From Porphyra umbilicalis (lineage: Eukaryota > Rhodophyta > Bangiophyceae > Bangiales > Bangiaceae), in contig KV918836.1 of assembly GCA_002049455.2 (NCBI GenBank), positions 186,001 through 250,000 on the forward strand: DNA of 64,000 bases, in the 5' to 3' direction. Under the pieces are notes generated by a model, which was not told the origin of the DNA, searched no databases, and worked only from the letters and a program-made list of their open reading frames with translations. A program made the translations under genes and the position numbers. Of the stretch, positions 53,936 through 64,000 are shown piece by piece. Each line of letters opens with the position of its first letter. Positions within the stretch are counted from its first letter, which is position 1.

Positions 53936-55456
53936 TCACACCGCCGGCTTGGTCCAACTCATCACCTTGGACAGAAACGCTTGGCGCGTATCGTACGGCG
54001 CGAGCCCGCACCCAGCGGCGAGCGCGTCAAAGTCCGTCGACTGGTAGGTGTCGTAAAAGGGCTCGTGGAAGGCCTTGGCAAAGCCCGCCGGGTCAAACGG
54101 GAGCCCCCCCGCCGCCACCTCGGCCGCCTGCACGCTGTCGACGACAACCAGGAGGCCGCCCGGCACGAGCACCCGGGCCCACTCGGCAAACACCCTCGCC
54201 CGCACGTCTGGGGGCAGCTCGTGGAGGAGGAAGACGCTCAGCACCACGTCCATGGACGCGTCGGGCAGCGGCAACGCCTCGGCGGCGGCGCGCACAAAGG
54301 AGACGCGGCCGCCGGCGCGGGAGGACGAGCGCGCCGCCGCCGACGCGGCAAACTGCGCCTGCGCTTCCGCCAAGTAAAAGGGACTCAAGTCGACATTGAC
54401 AATGGGGGACGCGGGGTGCGCCGCCGCCAAGTCGGGCAACACCCCGCCGGGGCCCGTCGGCACGTTGAGGATGCGCGGCGGGGGAGGCGGCGGCCGACGG
54501 CTGCCACCCGCCCGACCCGGGGCGGCGGCGGCGGCGGTGGCGGCGGAGCGGCGGGCGGCGGCCCAGGCGTGGATCGGCACGAGCCCCTGCCGCCGCATCA
54601 TGTCGGCGGTGCCAAAGAAGAGGGACTCCACTTGCACGGCGTAGCGCCGCGCCGACGCCGTCGACAAGTACCCATCCGTCTGGTGGTGAAAGTTGCGGAG
54701 GTAGTAGTCTGGATAGTCAAAGACAATGTCCGAGGGGGCGCCCCCGCCCCCCCCCGGGCCCCCCCCCCCCCTCCCTCGACGGGCACGGGCACGTCGCGAA
54801 AGGCGTTGGCCGCCTTGCGCGCCGCCACGTCGGGCGCATCCCGCACGTACGAGGCGAGCGCGCGGGCGGCGGCGGCCGGCCGCCGCGTCGTCAGCGGCGG
54901 CGGCGGGTACACGCCCGCCCCAAGGTTGGCCTGCTCCGTCGCGAGCAGACCCGCAATGGAGGCGGCGAGCCACGCCCGCGCCGCCGCCTGCGGCACCGAG
55001 CTGGTGCCGCCAAAGAGGCCTCCGAGGACAGTCGCGGGGCTCTGCCGCGTCGCCGCCGCCACCGACGCGGCGGCGGCGACGCGGCTCGCGAAGAAAAAGC
55101 CGACGCGCACCGCCGCGGCAGTCGTGTAGGCGGCGTTTTTGGGGGTGGACGGCGCCGCCGCCGCCACCGCTTCGGCGACGGTGCGGGGAAGGGGGGGGGG
55201 CGGGGGGGGGGGGAACCCGCCGCCGGGGGGGGGCCGCCGTAGCCACGGGCGCCGTCGTTGCCAGACGGCGCGTGCCCGACAGGCGGGGGGCCCCCACGGG
55301 GTGGTGAGGGGGGGGGGTGCCGGCTTTGCCGCCAAAGCCCCCACGCACCGACAGCGGGCGACCGGCCAGCGGGGTGACAAAGGACGGGAGCACCTTGGCC
55401 GACCCCGGGGCACGGAGCGGCGGCGCCGCGGGCCCCAGATGGCGCGCAACCGCCAT
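53936..55456 (-). CDS. Plastid-type SAM methyltransferase (Methyltransf_11), with two frame changes at homopolymers
   Basis: Start ATG 55456 (CCCATGGCGG). The first about 75 residues are Pro/Ala/Arg/Ser-rich and fit a plastid transit peptide. The middle (about 55180-54775) reads in another frame, with PSTPKNAAYTTAAAVRVGFF and DAPDVAARKAANAFRDVP. From 54740 the first frame resumes with YPDYYLRNFHHQTDGYLS, then VESLFFGTADMMRRQ. The SAM fold follows: ILNVPTGPGGVLPDL, VNVDLSPFYL, ALPLPDASMDVVLSVFLLHE, and VLVPGGLLVVVDS. Stop TGA at 53936. The YYxxNFHxQxDGYLS block is shared by cyanobacterial and plastid UbiE-like methyltransferases. The frame changes fall on G runs near 55186-55236 and 54742-54772 and compensate each other, so indels in the assembly or real slippage sites are more likely than two introns. 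Substrate unknown. Confidence 0.75.
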   Translation of the reverse strand: MAVARHLGPAAPPLRAPGSAKVLPSFVTPLAGRPLSVRGGFGGKAGTPPPHHPVGAPRLSGTRRLATTAPVATAAPPRRRVPPPPAPPPSPHRRRSGGGGGAVHPQKRRLHDCRGGARRLFLREPRRRRRVGGGGDAAEPRDCPRRPLWRHQLGAAGGGAGVARRLHCGSARDGAGQPWGGRVPAAAADDAAAGRRRPRARLVRAGCARRGGAQGGQRLSRRARARRGRGGGGPGGGGGAPSDIVFDYPDYYLRNFHHQTDGYLSTASARRYAVQVESLFFGTADMMRRQGLVPIHAWAAARRSAATAAAAAPGRAGGSRRPPPPPPRILNVPTGPGGVLPDLAAAHPASPIVNVDLSPFYLAEAQAQFAASAAARSSSRAGGRVSFVRAAAEALPLPDASMDVVLSVFLLHELPPDVRARVFAEWARVLVPGGLLVVVDSVQAAEVAAGGLPFDPAGFAKAFHEPFYDTYQSTDFDALAAGCGLAPYDTRQAFLSKVMSWTKPAV

Positions 55457-56134
55457 GGGGAGGGCGGGGAAGGGAGCGGGGGGGGAAGGGCGCGACGGCG
55501 CCACGAGGCCGCAGCGGCTGTGCGGCCAAGACCTTTTGCGGGTGGCGCGGCGGGACGTCCGTCACCGTCCTTGGGGGGGGTCCGCCGCCAACGGTTGCAC
55601 GAGGGGGCGTGCGCGTGCACAGCGACGGCCCGCACGCCCGCCGCGCCCGACCGCCGCCCGCGGCCGCCGCCCAAAAGGCCGGCGACAGGCGGCCGCGAGG
55701 TCCCCCACAGGACGCCCCATCCGCCCGACCCGCGCGCCGCGCCCGGGCGTCGCGGGAGGTCGCTCTGGGAGGTCACCCGTCACGCGAGTGCGGCCACGAT
55801 CAACCGGGAAGCACCGCAAGATCGCCCCCATTCCAGCGCCGCGCCAATACAACAAGCCCGCCGCTCGGGGCCCAACAGGCCCGCGGTGCCCTCCAGCGCG
55901 GCTGGCGAGGTCCTCGCCGGGCCCCGCGCGGGTGGCCACCTGGCAGCTCGGTCGGCCGCCGAGCCGGCCGGCTGGTGCCCGCCCGTGTCACGTGGTCGAT
56001 GGGTAAGGCGCGCGCAGAGGGCGAGGCGTGGTGGCCGCTCACGAGTACTGTATGCTGTAGATCCTTGTTGAAAAAGGTTTTGACTTTGGGTTGGAAGTTC
56101 CTGCCAAAGCTTGGCGGCGGCGGCAGGCCCACCC
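55457..56134. other. Upstream region of the plastid-type methyltransferase
   Basis: GC-rich; no gene recognised. It should hold the promoter of the minus-strand methyltransferase gene. Confidence 0.4.
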
Positions 56135-56194
56135 AGCGCAGTGCACGTCGTTGCTGGATCCACCACGAGCCCGATTTTGACTCAAATTGCTCGT
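56135..56194 (-). repeat. 60-bp dispersed repeat, copy 1
   Basis: Reverse complement of 59888-59948 at about 85-88% identity by eye, around the phrase GAGCAATTTGAGTCA. Likely remnants of one element family; the flanks have diverged. Confidence 0.6.
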
Positions 56195-59099
56195 TCAAAA
56201 CTTGCACGACCCCTCGTAAACGCCTCTGTGGAGCTTTTTTCTCGTGCAAAACATGTTTTCACTTGCATACTTTTGCAGTCGAGCATTTTACACCAACTTT
56301 TGGGATGCATCAGAAGCGTCTCTGGAAGCGCCTCCTATGGTGTACAGGGCCATAGTGTGAATGCCCGTACGCAAACGTATGCAGATGCTCAACATGCACG
56401 TCCGAGCTCTTCATTCATCCCAACGAGGCTTTTGCACGATTTCTGCACGCTGCATTAGGACACCCGTGTCGAGGTGCGTGTACTAAAGTCTATCTCATCT
56501 TATTAGTCCTATGGAATAACGGCTCTGGTTTCGGCGCATGCACATCAATCGACCCCAAACTTCGTAGACGTATCAGAGGGTGGCCCTCGGGTCCTCAGAA
56601 GAAAAAAAAGAGCACAAAGCGCAGCACAGCCCACCCGTTGATGCCCACTTCCGGATTCGTATCGATCAGGGGCATCCGATCCGCCCGATTCTCGACAGCA
56701 CCCGATTTATGACTGACCAAATCGGGAGGAACGCAAGGACAGGGAGGCTACGTTTTCAGCCTCGTGATCGAGATCTCGTCATGCCGCACGGGGAAGGAGC
56801 AAAGACGGTGACAGCTGACCAAAGCAAGAGAATTTACGGTGAACAAGTATCTGAGAAGCGTCAGCCATATCAACTTACTGGCAGCGGCCTCCGACTAATG
56901 TGCACAGCTGGACGCCCACCGGCGTCGGCGGCATGCTGCCCTGGCTGTCGGCGCCGGCTGCCACCGCCCCCGCACGCGCGCCGTCTGAGCGCAGAGCCGC
57001 CTCCGTCCCCTGCCCCCCCCCCCCCCCCACCCGCCCACGCTCGGGCCCTTCTGGTGGGGGGCCGGCGCGGTTGGCCCGTCCGGGCTGTGGGGTCGGCAAC
57101 GGGGAGGTTGATGTAGGCGCGGTGGCGGATACGGTTGCGATCGCAGCGCCGCCGCCGGCAGCGGCGGGTGCAGCCGTGGCACTGACGCCGCGTGCCACGG
57201 CGGGTGCGGCGCACGCGACCACGTCGGCGGTTGGAGCACGCCCGTCGCCGGCGGCGTCAGCCGCCGCGCTGAAGGGCAGTGCGGCGCTCGTCGCTGCCGG
57301 CGCGACGCTCGTCACCGCCAACGCAAAGCAACTGTAGTTGCGGAGCAGCTGTTCCCCCAGCCTCCCCCCCACCCCCCCCCCCGCCCCCCCCCACATAGCG
57401 CTCCCCGGCGCCGCCGTTGATTTTCTGGAGCGAATAGTCCGCTTCGGCCACCGGTGCAGTGGCACACACACGCTTCCCCACGACGGCGACCGTGGGAGGC
57501 ACGACAGCGACGGCGGGGGAAGGGTGGGGGGGTAGGTGTGCGATGGCGCTTGAGCCACTCAGAGAGGCTTTCGAGGGCATTTCTGGATTTCATTTGGGAG
57601 TGCCCATACACAGGCGCTCATTGGCTACTGACGAAGCGTGCGACTCGATGGACTGCCGGATCTCGTGAGATCGAATCTCAAAAGTCGCGCAGGAGATCGC
57701 ACTTCTGGATGAGCGAACTTTTAAGTAGCCTCCCAATGTCAGGGGATCGCTGCAACAAAACACTTATGCTTCTTCTCGACATACTGTTTACGCACGTCTA
57801 CCTTCGGGCAGTGGGATTGGAGCGCCGCGCAGAATAGTGCACTCGAATGCACGAGGTATGTGAATATGGGACAAATGCGAGAAACGGTGCTGTGACCTCG
57901 TGCGGCTCGCCCAGTGTGCCGGAAGGCCTAAAAACGATGCGTCTGAGCCGTATCTCTTCGACATAGGTGTGCCGTTGAAGGGCTTCCTACACAACAAATG
58001 CGTACCATTTCTTGCAGTAAAAAGGTTTGTGGGGTCTCTATACCTTGTGTGAAGACTGCTTGCCATTTGCGGTCGTAGCGGCGGAATTCTGGTATCTCCA
58101 AAAAAAGTGCGGTTCTCAGAGGACTAATAGAGTGAGACAGACTTTGAGTCGAGCACGGGCGTCGAGGTGCTGCACGAGTATCAGGTTTTCACACTAGCTC
58201 CCCCTTTTCTGGGACTTGACAGTATTTTACACTAGCCACCCGAGCGGCAACTGTCCCTCTGTGAACGCGAAAGGGAATGGTCTGGGTTTTGTGAACTCAC
58301 TTCCCCCAAGTTCTGTGACAATTGCCAAAGAACTGTGCTTCCCGTGCGGAGAAAGCGGGTTCCGACGCCCCCCACCCCGGGGGTGTTGCAGGGCTTGCGG
58401 CACGATATTTGCGTCGCTCTGCCGACTCTGTGCCGGTTGCCCACTGCTGTGCTTGCGAGGGAGGGGGGGGGTTGGGCATTGCAGGAAAGGAGTGATCCAG
58501 GGCTGCACCCTCGCTTGCGAGGCGACGTTCTATTTCCTCTATTGGTACGAGAGAGGGGTGCTTGCTTGCTCCTGCAGGGACAGAAGGCCGCGAGAGCGTG
58601 TCGGCTGCGGCGGCGGCCACAGCGCGTCACGCCGATAGAGAGGCGTCAGGTTGCGAAAACTGCCTGCTCTCTTCCCACCCACCACCCTGAAGTGGGCGCA
58701 ACCTTCCTCTGCTCATGAGCTGCACACGATGGTGTCCTTCTTCGTATTACGTGCCCTACTCGGCACTCTGGTACTGAGGACCGCACCCGTTTAGTGTATC
58801 AAGTCGCACTTGTAAGAACTTGAGCGGATTTCATAGAGCTCTTAATCACGCCCTAATCTCGTCGCCACCACACCACAACGAGTGTCTTGAGCGGGATACA
58901 GTCACTATCCCATTATATGGCACCCTTGCGCACTTTGTAGCCCCCGTTCCAGCAATTCATTCTCACGGCGCGCCACGGCGAGGCGTTCTCGTTTCTTTTC
59001 CGATTGCTGCCATTTTGACCGAGAAAGGGGCTGCTGGGGCTCATGATCGCAGGATTTAAGAACCATTTCAGTTGGTCGGTCGCATGATGAGGCGTACAA
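56195..59099. other. Region without an assigned gene
   Basis: Mostly unique sequence. Two minus-strand patches look protein-like but unrecognised: about 57580-57420 (KRVCATAPVAEADYSLQKIN, ending at a GTGGGG possible donor) and about 58595-58300 (begins after a strong acceptor-like TCTGTCCCTGCAG, with VPIEEIERRLASEG). Poly-C runs occur near 57015 and 57370. Confidence 0.35.
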
Positions 59100-59517
59100 T
59101 TACAGATTTGATATGACTTCGAGTTCCACACGCGCGTCTTCCAGCGACACGATCCGACACAAAGTCTGAGCATCCTCGAGCTGGTAACCACCAGACTTCA
59201 TACGAGACTGGAGTGTGATCAGTTTCTTTTCTGAGGAACAGAATAAGAAGTATACGACAAGGGTTTTATGAAGATCGTTCATTGTTGCTGTCCGACGGGT
59301 CCTCACTCGCTTCCGTGTAGGACCCATTACGACCCCCGCCGTCCGAGCTGTCAGGCCCCTCGCCGTCCAAGTCGGCACTGTCCCCGCCATCCGCCCGATT
59401 ACATCCTCCATCGTTCGACACGCCATTCCTGCCGCCGTCCGAGTCGTCGCTCTCCCGGCCGTACGAGGCGTCACTCCCTTCGACTTCAGTGGCATGGCCT
59501 CCCTCACCTTCGTCCAA
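59100..59517 (-). CDS. Candidate 3' exons of an unrecognised acidic protein
   Basis: Two exons join cleanly: one ending at 59307, and 59230-59100 ending in TAA. The 76-bp intron has GTGAGG at the donor and TTCTGTTCCTCAG at the acceptor, and the frame is kept. The upstream exon is rich in Asp/Gly/Ser (SDDSDGGRNG, GEGPDSSDGGG). The last exon is KLITLQSRMKSGGYQLEDAQ followed by a short helical end. Its 5' side is unclear: protein-like sequence continues in the next frame above 59517 (PTVADPTVIDSTVFF), so a further splice or a frameshift is needed. No family recognised. Confidence 0.42.
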
Positions 59518-59887
59518 CCCAGTCTGGCCCTACGTGGCTGGACAGCCGCTGTGGGGAAGAAGACGGTGGAATCGATGACGGTGGGGTCGGCCACGGTGGG
59601 GCCCAGGACGATTGTCAGCGTCATCGGTGGTAGGATGGATGACGGTGTGTTCACACCGATGAGTGCAGTGTGCGACAAATCCGTCACGTTTTCCCACTTC
59701 CCCCTGTCTGGGCTGCATTTCAGAAGACGATCGCGAAATTTGTCGATGGTTCCCGCGGAAGTTGTCGATCGCGATCCTCCCAGATATATAGCACGTGACA
59801 TATATCTGGAGCGCATATAACCGGATATTGACTGTACGAGCAAACTCTCTCAGCGTGCGAGCAGGAGCCCGTTGTCAACGAGCGTTT
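59518..59887. other. Possible upstream exon region of the acidic-protein gene
   Basis: A minus-strand frame here (about 59720-59520: KWENVTDLSHTAL, then LTIVLGPTVADPTVIDS) is protein-like and could be an earlier exon. An acceptor-like CTTCTGAAATGCAG lies just above it. Confidence 0.3.
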
Positions 59888-59948
59888 ACGAGCAATTTGA
59901 GTCAGAACCGGGTTCGTGGTGGATCCCGCAACGAGGTGCACTGCGCAG
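59888..59948 (+). repeat. 60-bp dispersed repeat, copy 2
   Basis: Pairs in inverted orientation with 56135-56194. Confidence 0.6.
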
Positions 59949-61048
59949 GATTCGCCTCGCCCCGCTTCCGCTGCCACCACCGCAGCCGCCCCTCCACTGT
60001 GTGTTGGAATAGAGTTCCAGAATCTTTCTCGTAAAAGATATTCCAATATAAATGAGGACGTAACTTCTGAATTTGACGGGGGACTGCCCTCCAAAAAATC
60101 CCGAAACAAGACTGGCACATGATTTGGACCATTTTCTGTTTGGGCGCGGCAAGAAAGTTCTAGGAACTGGCCTTGGAATTATCCTTGCCGTCCTCCAGCA
60201 TCAACCCTATAGTCTTTTTCCGGGATGGTCTCGGAAACTGGTCAGGAACGGTTCCCAGGATTGTTCTTAAGATTGTCTCTCAGCATATCCAACTATACGT
60301 TCGAAGGACTATTCCTTGAAACAGATGCAGTGACAGATGTCAACGAGCGCAGCAAGCTAGGAACAGGATGTTGCTGGAAAGTTCTCTCTGAAAAATGTGC
60401 GGCAAGGAACGAGCTTCCTGACTCAGTTCTTGCCTTGAAACAGAAGGAGACACCATGCCCGAACAAGGTCGCACGCGCGTTCAAAGGATAGTCGTGCGAG
60501 AAGTTCGTCGCTGTTTGTGTTGAACGTACCCAGACCCATTCTTGTGAACGTGTTCTCCGGATGAGCTTGAAAGAAGTCCACGGAAGAGGTCCTCTGTATC
60601 CTCCGCGGCGTTTTCCTCGCACTTTTACGCAGATGGTCCTTGCTCTTTTTCACAGGTCGGTCCGACGGAAAGACGCTCAGATTTATGAGCAATACACCTC
60701 CGAGGAAGTCTTCGAGGCCAATCCACAGGACTGTTCCTATTACGGCGGTGCATGACGGTCCCGTGCTGTTTCGTGGCGCGATATGCGAATGTTGGCAGGA
60801 ATAAATTTATTATGACAAATAGGAACAAGTAAGAGTGACATGATAAAGGTACGACAGTAAAATGGATAAAAAGAGAAAAAAACAACTGCACCCTCCACTC
60901 ATTTGCAGAGATCTTCGTGGGACAGAGCTTGCTGGACAGGGCTCCTCAGATTCTCGGCAGAGCATGAAACCTGTATCTCTTTCGCCCAGGCAACAACACC
61001 CTTGTGCAGCCGTATTCAAGGCATACCGCGGAGCATCACGTCAGAACA
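59949..61048. other. Region without an assigned gene
   Basis: Unique, less GC-rich sequence with several TTCC/GGAA-rich phrases (for example AGGACTGTTCC). No motif in the short open frames. Confidence 0.35.
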
Positions 61049-61271
61049 TTAGTCTGAGTCTTCATCAGATAGATCAATGTCAGCGGCCTTCAGGTCTTTG
61101 AGCTCATCGCGCATGCAGCGTACGACGCCCTTGCAAGCCTCAGCGCTCTCAGGGCGTAAACACTTGGGGTACGCGGCGTCATCCACATACCTCTTCAAGC
61201 AGGCCGCAGCACCTTCACGCACAGTGTAGTACAATGAATCGCGATCACCTCGGAGAGGAGGGAAGTACCGG
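61049..61271 (-). CDS. Possible terminal exon of an unrecognised gene
   Basis: A minus-strand frame follows an AG at 61272 (GGCTAG) and runs to the stop at 61049. It contains LYYTVREGAAACLKRYVDDA, KCLRPESAEACKGVVRCMRD and an acidic end (DIDLSDEDSD). The regular Cys spacing and charged helix look like real protein. No upstream exon was found and the first in-frame start is not ATG, so it is at best the last exon of a gene. Confidence 0.3.
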
Positions 61272-61874
61272 CCGTCCTAGCCGCTCGTGCGTCATCCGCT
61301 ATGGGACTCGAGGTCCAGGAAGTCAGGCCGACCGAAACGCCAAGACAAACAGGCACGGTTTACTTGCCGGCGACGACGGTGCCTCCCACCGTCGTCGCCC
61401 TTCGTCCTTAAAGGGTGGAAACCGCTGCGCGGGGACCGGGGCCACTAGTTGGCCCGGTCCCGCGCTGCCAAATACCTACGATGCAGATAATTTCCTCCAA
61501 TGCATGACACTACCCAATCTGGATTGACACGCTCCGCTGTCAGCACCGGACAATCCGACGAGCTCACCCAGACACGTGCGCCGCAGGCGCTCACACGCAG
61601 CAGTGACGCGCCACAAAGGCGACACACCGTAGACCACCCGGCTTCCGAGCACCAGCGCCCACAGCCACGAGTAGAACGCCTCTGGCGTAGTTCTACACCT
61701 CCCCCATCTGAGACTGCGGCGTCTGCGCCACACGACGGAGACCGTCCACAGCGCATCGACGCGCAAAACAGGGGAACAGGGGAACCGCCAAAGACGGGGC
61801 GGCCACCGAGGTCACCGTAGCCCAGGAGGGAAGGCCATGCCGTCGCGCACCTGTCCCGGCCAACGGCATCCAAA
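61272..61874. other. Region without an assigned gene
   Basis: Nothing recognised. Confidence 0.35.
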
Positions 61875-62305
61875 ATCGGACGACGGGAAGACCTTTCCCC
61901 GTCGACGTTACCGCGCCCGCCGACGACGACGGGGGCAGACGAAAAGCGCGTTGCGCGCCGGCGGCAAGACAGCCGCCGATTGGGCCTCGCTTGATCTGGC
62001 GGCGCCGCCGCAGAGGACCGAAAATCTTGCAACGGCGCCGCCGCGCGCCAGCGACGCGCCGGCGGAAGCACCCCGTTGTTGCCGCCGCCGCCATCGCCGC
62101 CGCCCGCCACGGGCGGCGCGCCCCCACGCCGAGGGCGTTGTGGCCTCCGACTTCCCCCTACGCCAGGGGGAAAGCGCCATTCGCGGAGCCCGCGCCGTCG
62201 TCATCGCAGCGCGAATCGGACGACGGGAAGACCTCCCCCCGTCGGCGTCACCGCGCCCGCCGACGACGACGGGTGCAGACGAAGACGCGCTGCGCGCGCC
62301 GGCCG
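61875..62305. repeat. Pair of about 90-bp direct repeats
   Basis: ATCGGACGACGGGAAGACC begins a closely similar block at about 61876 and again at about 62215. The sequence between them is GC-rich and not repeated. Confidence 0.75.
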
Positions 62306-62989
62306 CGAGGGTGTTTTGTATTGCTTGAGGGCCCGATCGTGCGCCGCCGGTACCCCGGCGCGCCCCTCTGGCGACCTCGTCGCCGTCGATTTGCGTCTAC
62401 CAGCCCCACAACGCACGCCGCGCGCGACGCCGACTACACGCATTCCCGCGATCGGGTGGGCTGCCCGTCACCAATCAGAAATTTGCCCCGGTTTGGCTCT
62501 CCGGCTCAATCCCATGGGGAGGGACGAAGGCTACGTTAGCGACCGCCGTCACCCACCACGAGTTGGACCGCGTCGTCGACGCCCTCGTCGGGCCGCAACC
62601 TCTGCAACCGCCACGCCCGGTGGGAGAGGCACCGCGGGCCCGCCGTCCCCGCGTACTTATGAACGCCACGAGAACGGCATGGCCGCCGACGCCGGACACA
62701 GGTGCCGCCTTTTCACCACCCGAGATGGCCCCTGAGCCTGGCGCCGCCTTGTACCGTCGTTGAAGCCCAGAGGATACTCCCCTTTCGGTTCAGGTGCTCG
62801 TTCCAATGAGCGCCCGCCCAGGCGGGGCTGTCCGGCACCGCCTGCGTCAGCATCGCACCATATTCAGTTCCATCTCAGGTAGAATGTAGGCGGCGACGTC
62901 GATGATCGACCATGGCTCCACCAAATCTGGCCACGTCGACGTCGCCCCGACTCAGGCGCCGTCCCACAACGCAGGGCGGACTGTTCGAG
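62306..62989. other. GC-rich region, no gene assigned
   Basis: Open frames are compositionally driven; nothing recognised. Confidence 0.35.
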
Positions 62990-64000
62990 TGTGTCGACGA
63001 CCTTCATGGGCGTCGCCCCCCGTCCCCTTCTCAATAGAGCCGACCGTCGCGGCTTTACCGCCGCAAGCATGCATCGCTCCGAGGCGGCCCTCCCCCTCCG
63101 GGGCGGGGCGCTGGTCACAAATCTGCGCCCACCCCAGATGGACGGCTCGTTGCTACGCGTGCAGGCGGTGCCGGTTCCGTCGGCTTGAGCTCGGGTCGGG
63201 GGAAGAGGACGGCGACGCCGATGTCCGCCCGTCGAACCGCCAAATCTGATCGCGTCAACGACGCCCCTGATCGGTTGCCGTCAAAGACTCAGTCGTCGAC
63301 GCCGCCGACGCGCCGACGCCATTGTCGATGGCCGTCCGTCCCCGGGGATGCCCCCGCGCTGCCAACGTGCGCCCATGTCTTTCAGGGGCGTCACCCGTCA
63401 CCGTGCCCGGGCCCGCGCCGTCGTCCCTAGAACACGGGGACGGACAGGCCGCGTGCGCCGACGCCCGTCACGGGCGTCCCCTCTCCCCCTCCTCAATGGT
63501 GCCGACCGTGGCGGCTCTGCCGCCTCAGGTACGCATTGCTGCGAGCCGTCCCACCTCCTGCGGGTCGGGGCGCTGGTCACCAATCAGCACTCGTTCCAGA
63601 GGGGCGGCTGGTTGCCACGCGTGCCGGCGGTGCCGGTTCAGTCGGCTCGATCTCGGGTCGGGGGAAGAGGACGGCGACGCCGATGGCCGCCCGTCCCGCC
63701 GTCAAACCCGATCGTGTCGACGACGCCCTTGATTGGTCGCCGTCAGCGACTTAGTTGTCGACGCCGCCGACGCGCCGCCGCCGTCATCTACAACCATGCG
63801 TCCCCAGGGATGCCCTGCGTTGCCAACGAGCGACAGTACCGCTCCGGGCCGTCACTTGCCTCCACTGCCCTCCCGGTCGTTTAAACGACACGAGCACGGA
63901 CGGGCCACGTGCGCCGACGACGGGCACGGACGTGGCCTATCTCCCTCCCCACTGGAGTCGACCGTGGCGGCTTTTTCGCCGCGAGCATGCATCGCTCCGA
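62990..64000. repeat. Tandem array with a period of about 462 bp, running off the window
   Basis: The phrase GACCGTCGCGGCTTT or GACCGTGGCGGCT recurs near 63042, 63506 and 63960. A second landmark, GGTCGGGGGAAGAGGACGGC, recurs at about 63195 and 63657. At least two full diverged units and the start of a third are present. Confidence 0.8.

Noticed and set aside
61837-63884. Arg/Pro-rich open frames at the right end
   Set aside because: They occur in all frames of a GC-rich tandem repeat and share no conserved motif.
1-64000. tRNA, rRNA or other structured RNA genes
   Set aside because: None recognised by eye; a covariance-model scan would be needed to exclude them.

Overview
This is eukaryotic nuclear DNA. 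It has spliceosomal introns, LTR retrotransposons, DNA transposons with target-site duplications, minisatellites and very GC-rich unique sequence with long poly-C/poly-G runs. A GC-rich alga, most likely a bangiophyte red alga of the Porphyra/Pyropia type, fits best. The reasons are the base composition, the near absence of recognisable host genes, a plastid-type methyltransferase, and a Ty1/copia element primed by an internal half-tRNA. The taxon is an inference.

Layout. (1) 1044-8618: an apparently complete 7.6-kb PIF/Harbinger transposon with TTA duplications and 31-bp inverted ends. It holds an intact DDE transposase with a long Gly/Ala tail and a convergent Myb/SANT-like partner gene broken by two TAG codons. 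(2) 9284-25147: a nest of retroelements. A decayed Ty3/gypsy chromovirus lies at 9553-15898. A second gag-like region on the minus strand is split by a Ty1/copia element (16695-22460, 5-bp duplication GGGAG). The copia element is itself interrupted by a 799-bp hAT-like element (8-bp duplication). A pair of 0.27-kb direct repeats flanks the nest. (3) 25784-41233: a 15.4-kb structure bounded by 2.5-2.7-kb inverted arms. The arms carry a 155-bp satellite in 4 versus 5 copies. Inside lie a three-exon gene for an unrecognised Cys-rich 482-aa protein and, convergent to it, an IS630/Tc1-like transposase. This is the best candidate for an undescribed system. (4) 41634-46437: a lone gypsy LTR and three copies of a 0.7-kb repeat, one of them invaded by a 1.26-kb element with CCCTACGGG ends. 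(5) 46891-51290: two nearly identical 745-bp elements flanking a two-exon FkbM-type methyltransferase gene. (6) 51291-64000: GC-rich sequence with a plastid-type SAM methyltransferase gene (two homopolymer frameshifts), one or two unrecognised spliced gene candidates, and 462-bp tandem repeats at the end.

Few features look like host genes: the two methyltransferases and possibly the weak spliced candidates near 59.1-59.8 and 61.05-61.27 kb. Almost everything else is transposable-element sequence in layers, and the insertion order can be read from the nesting. All coordinates, splice sites and percentages were read by eye.
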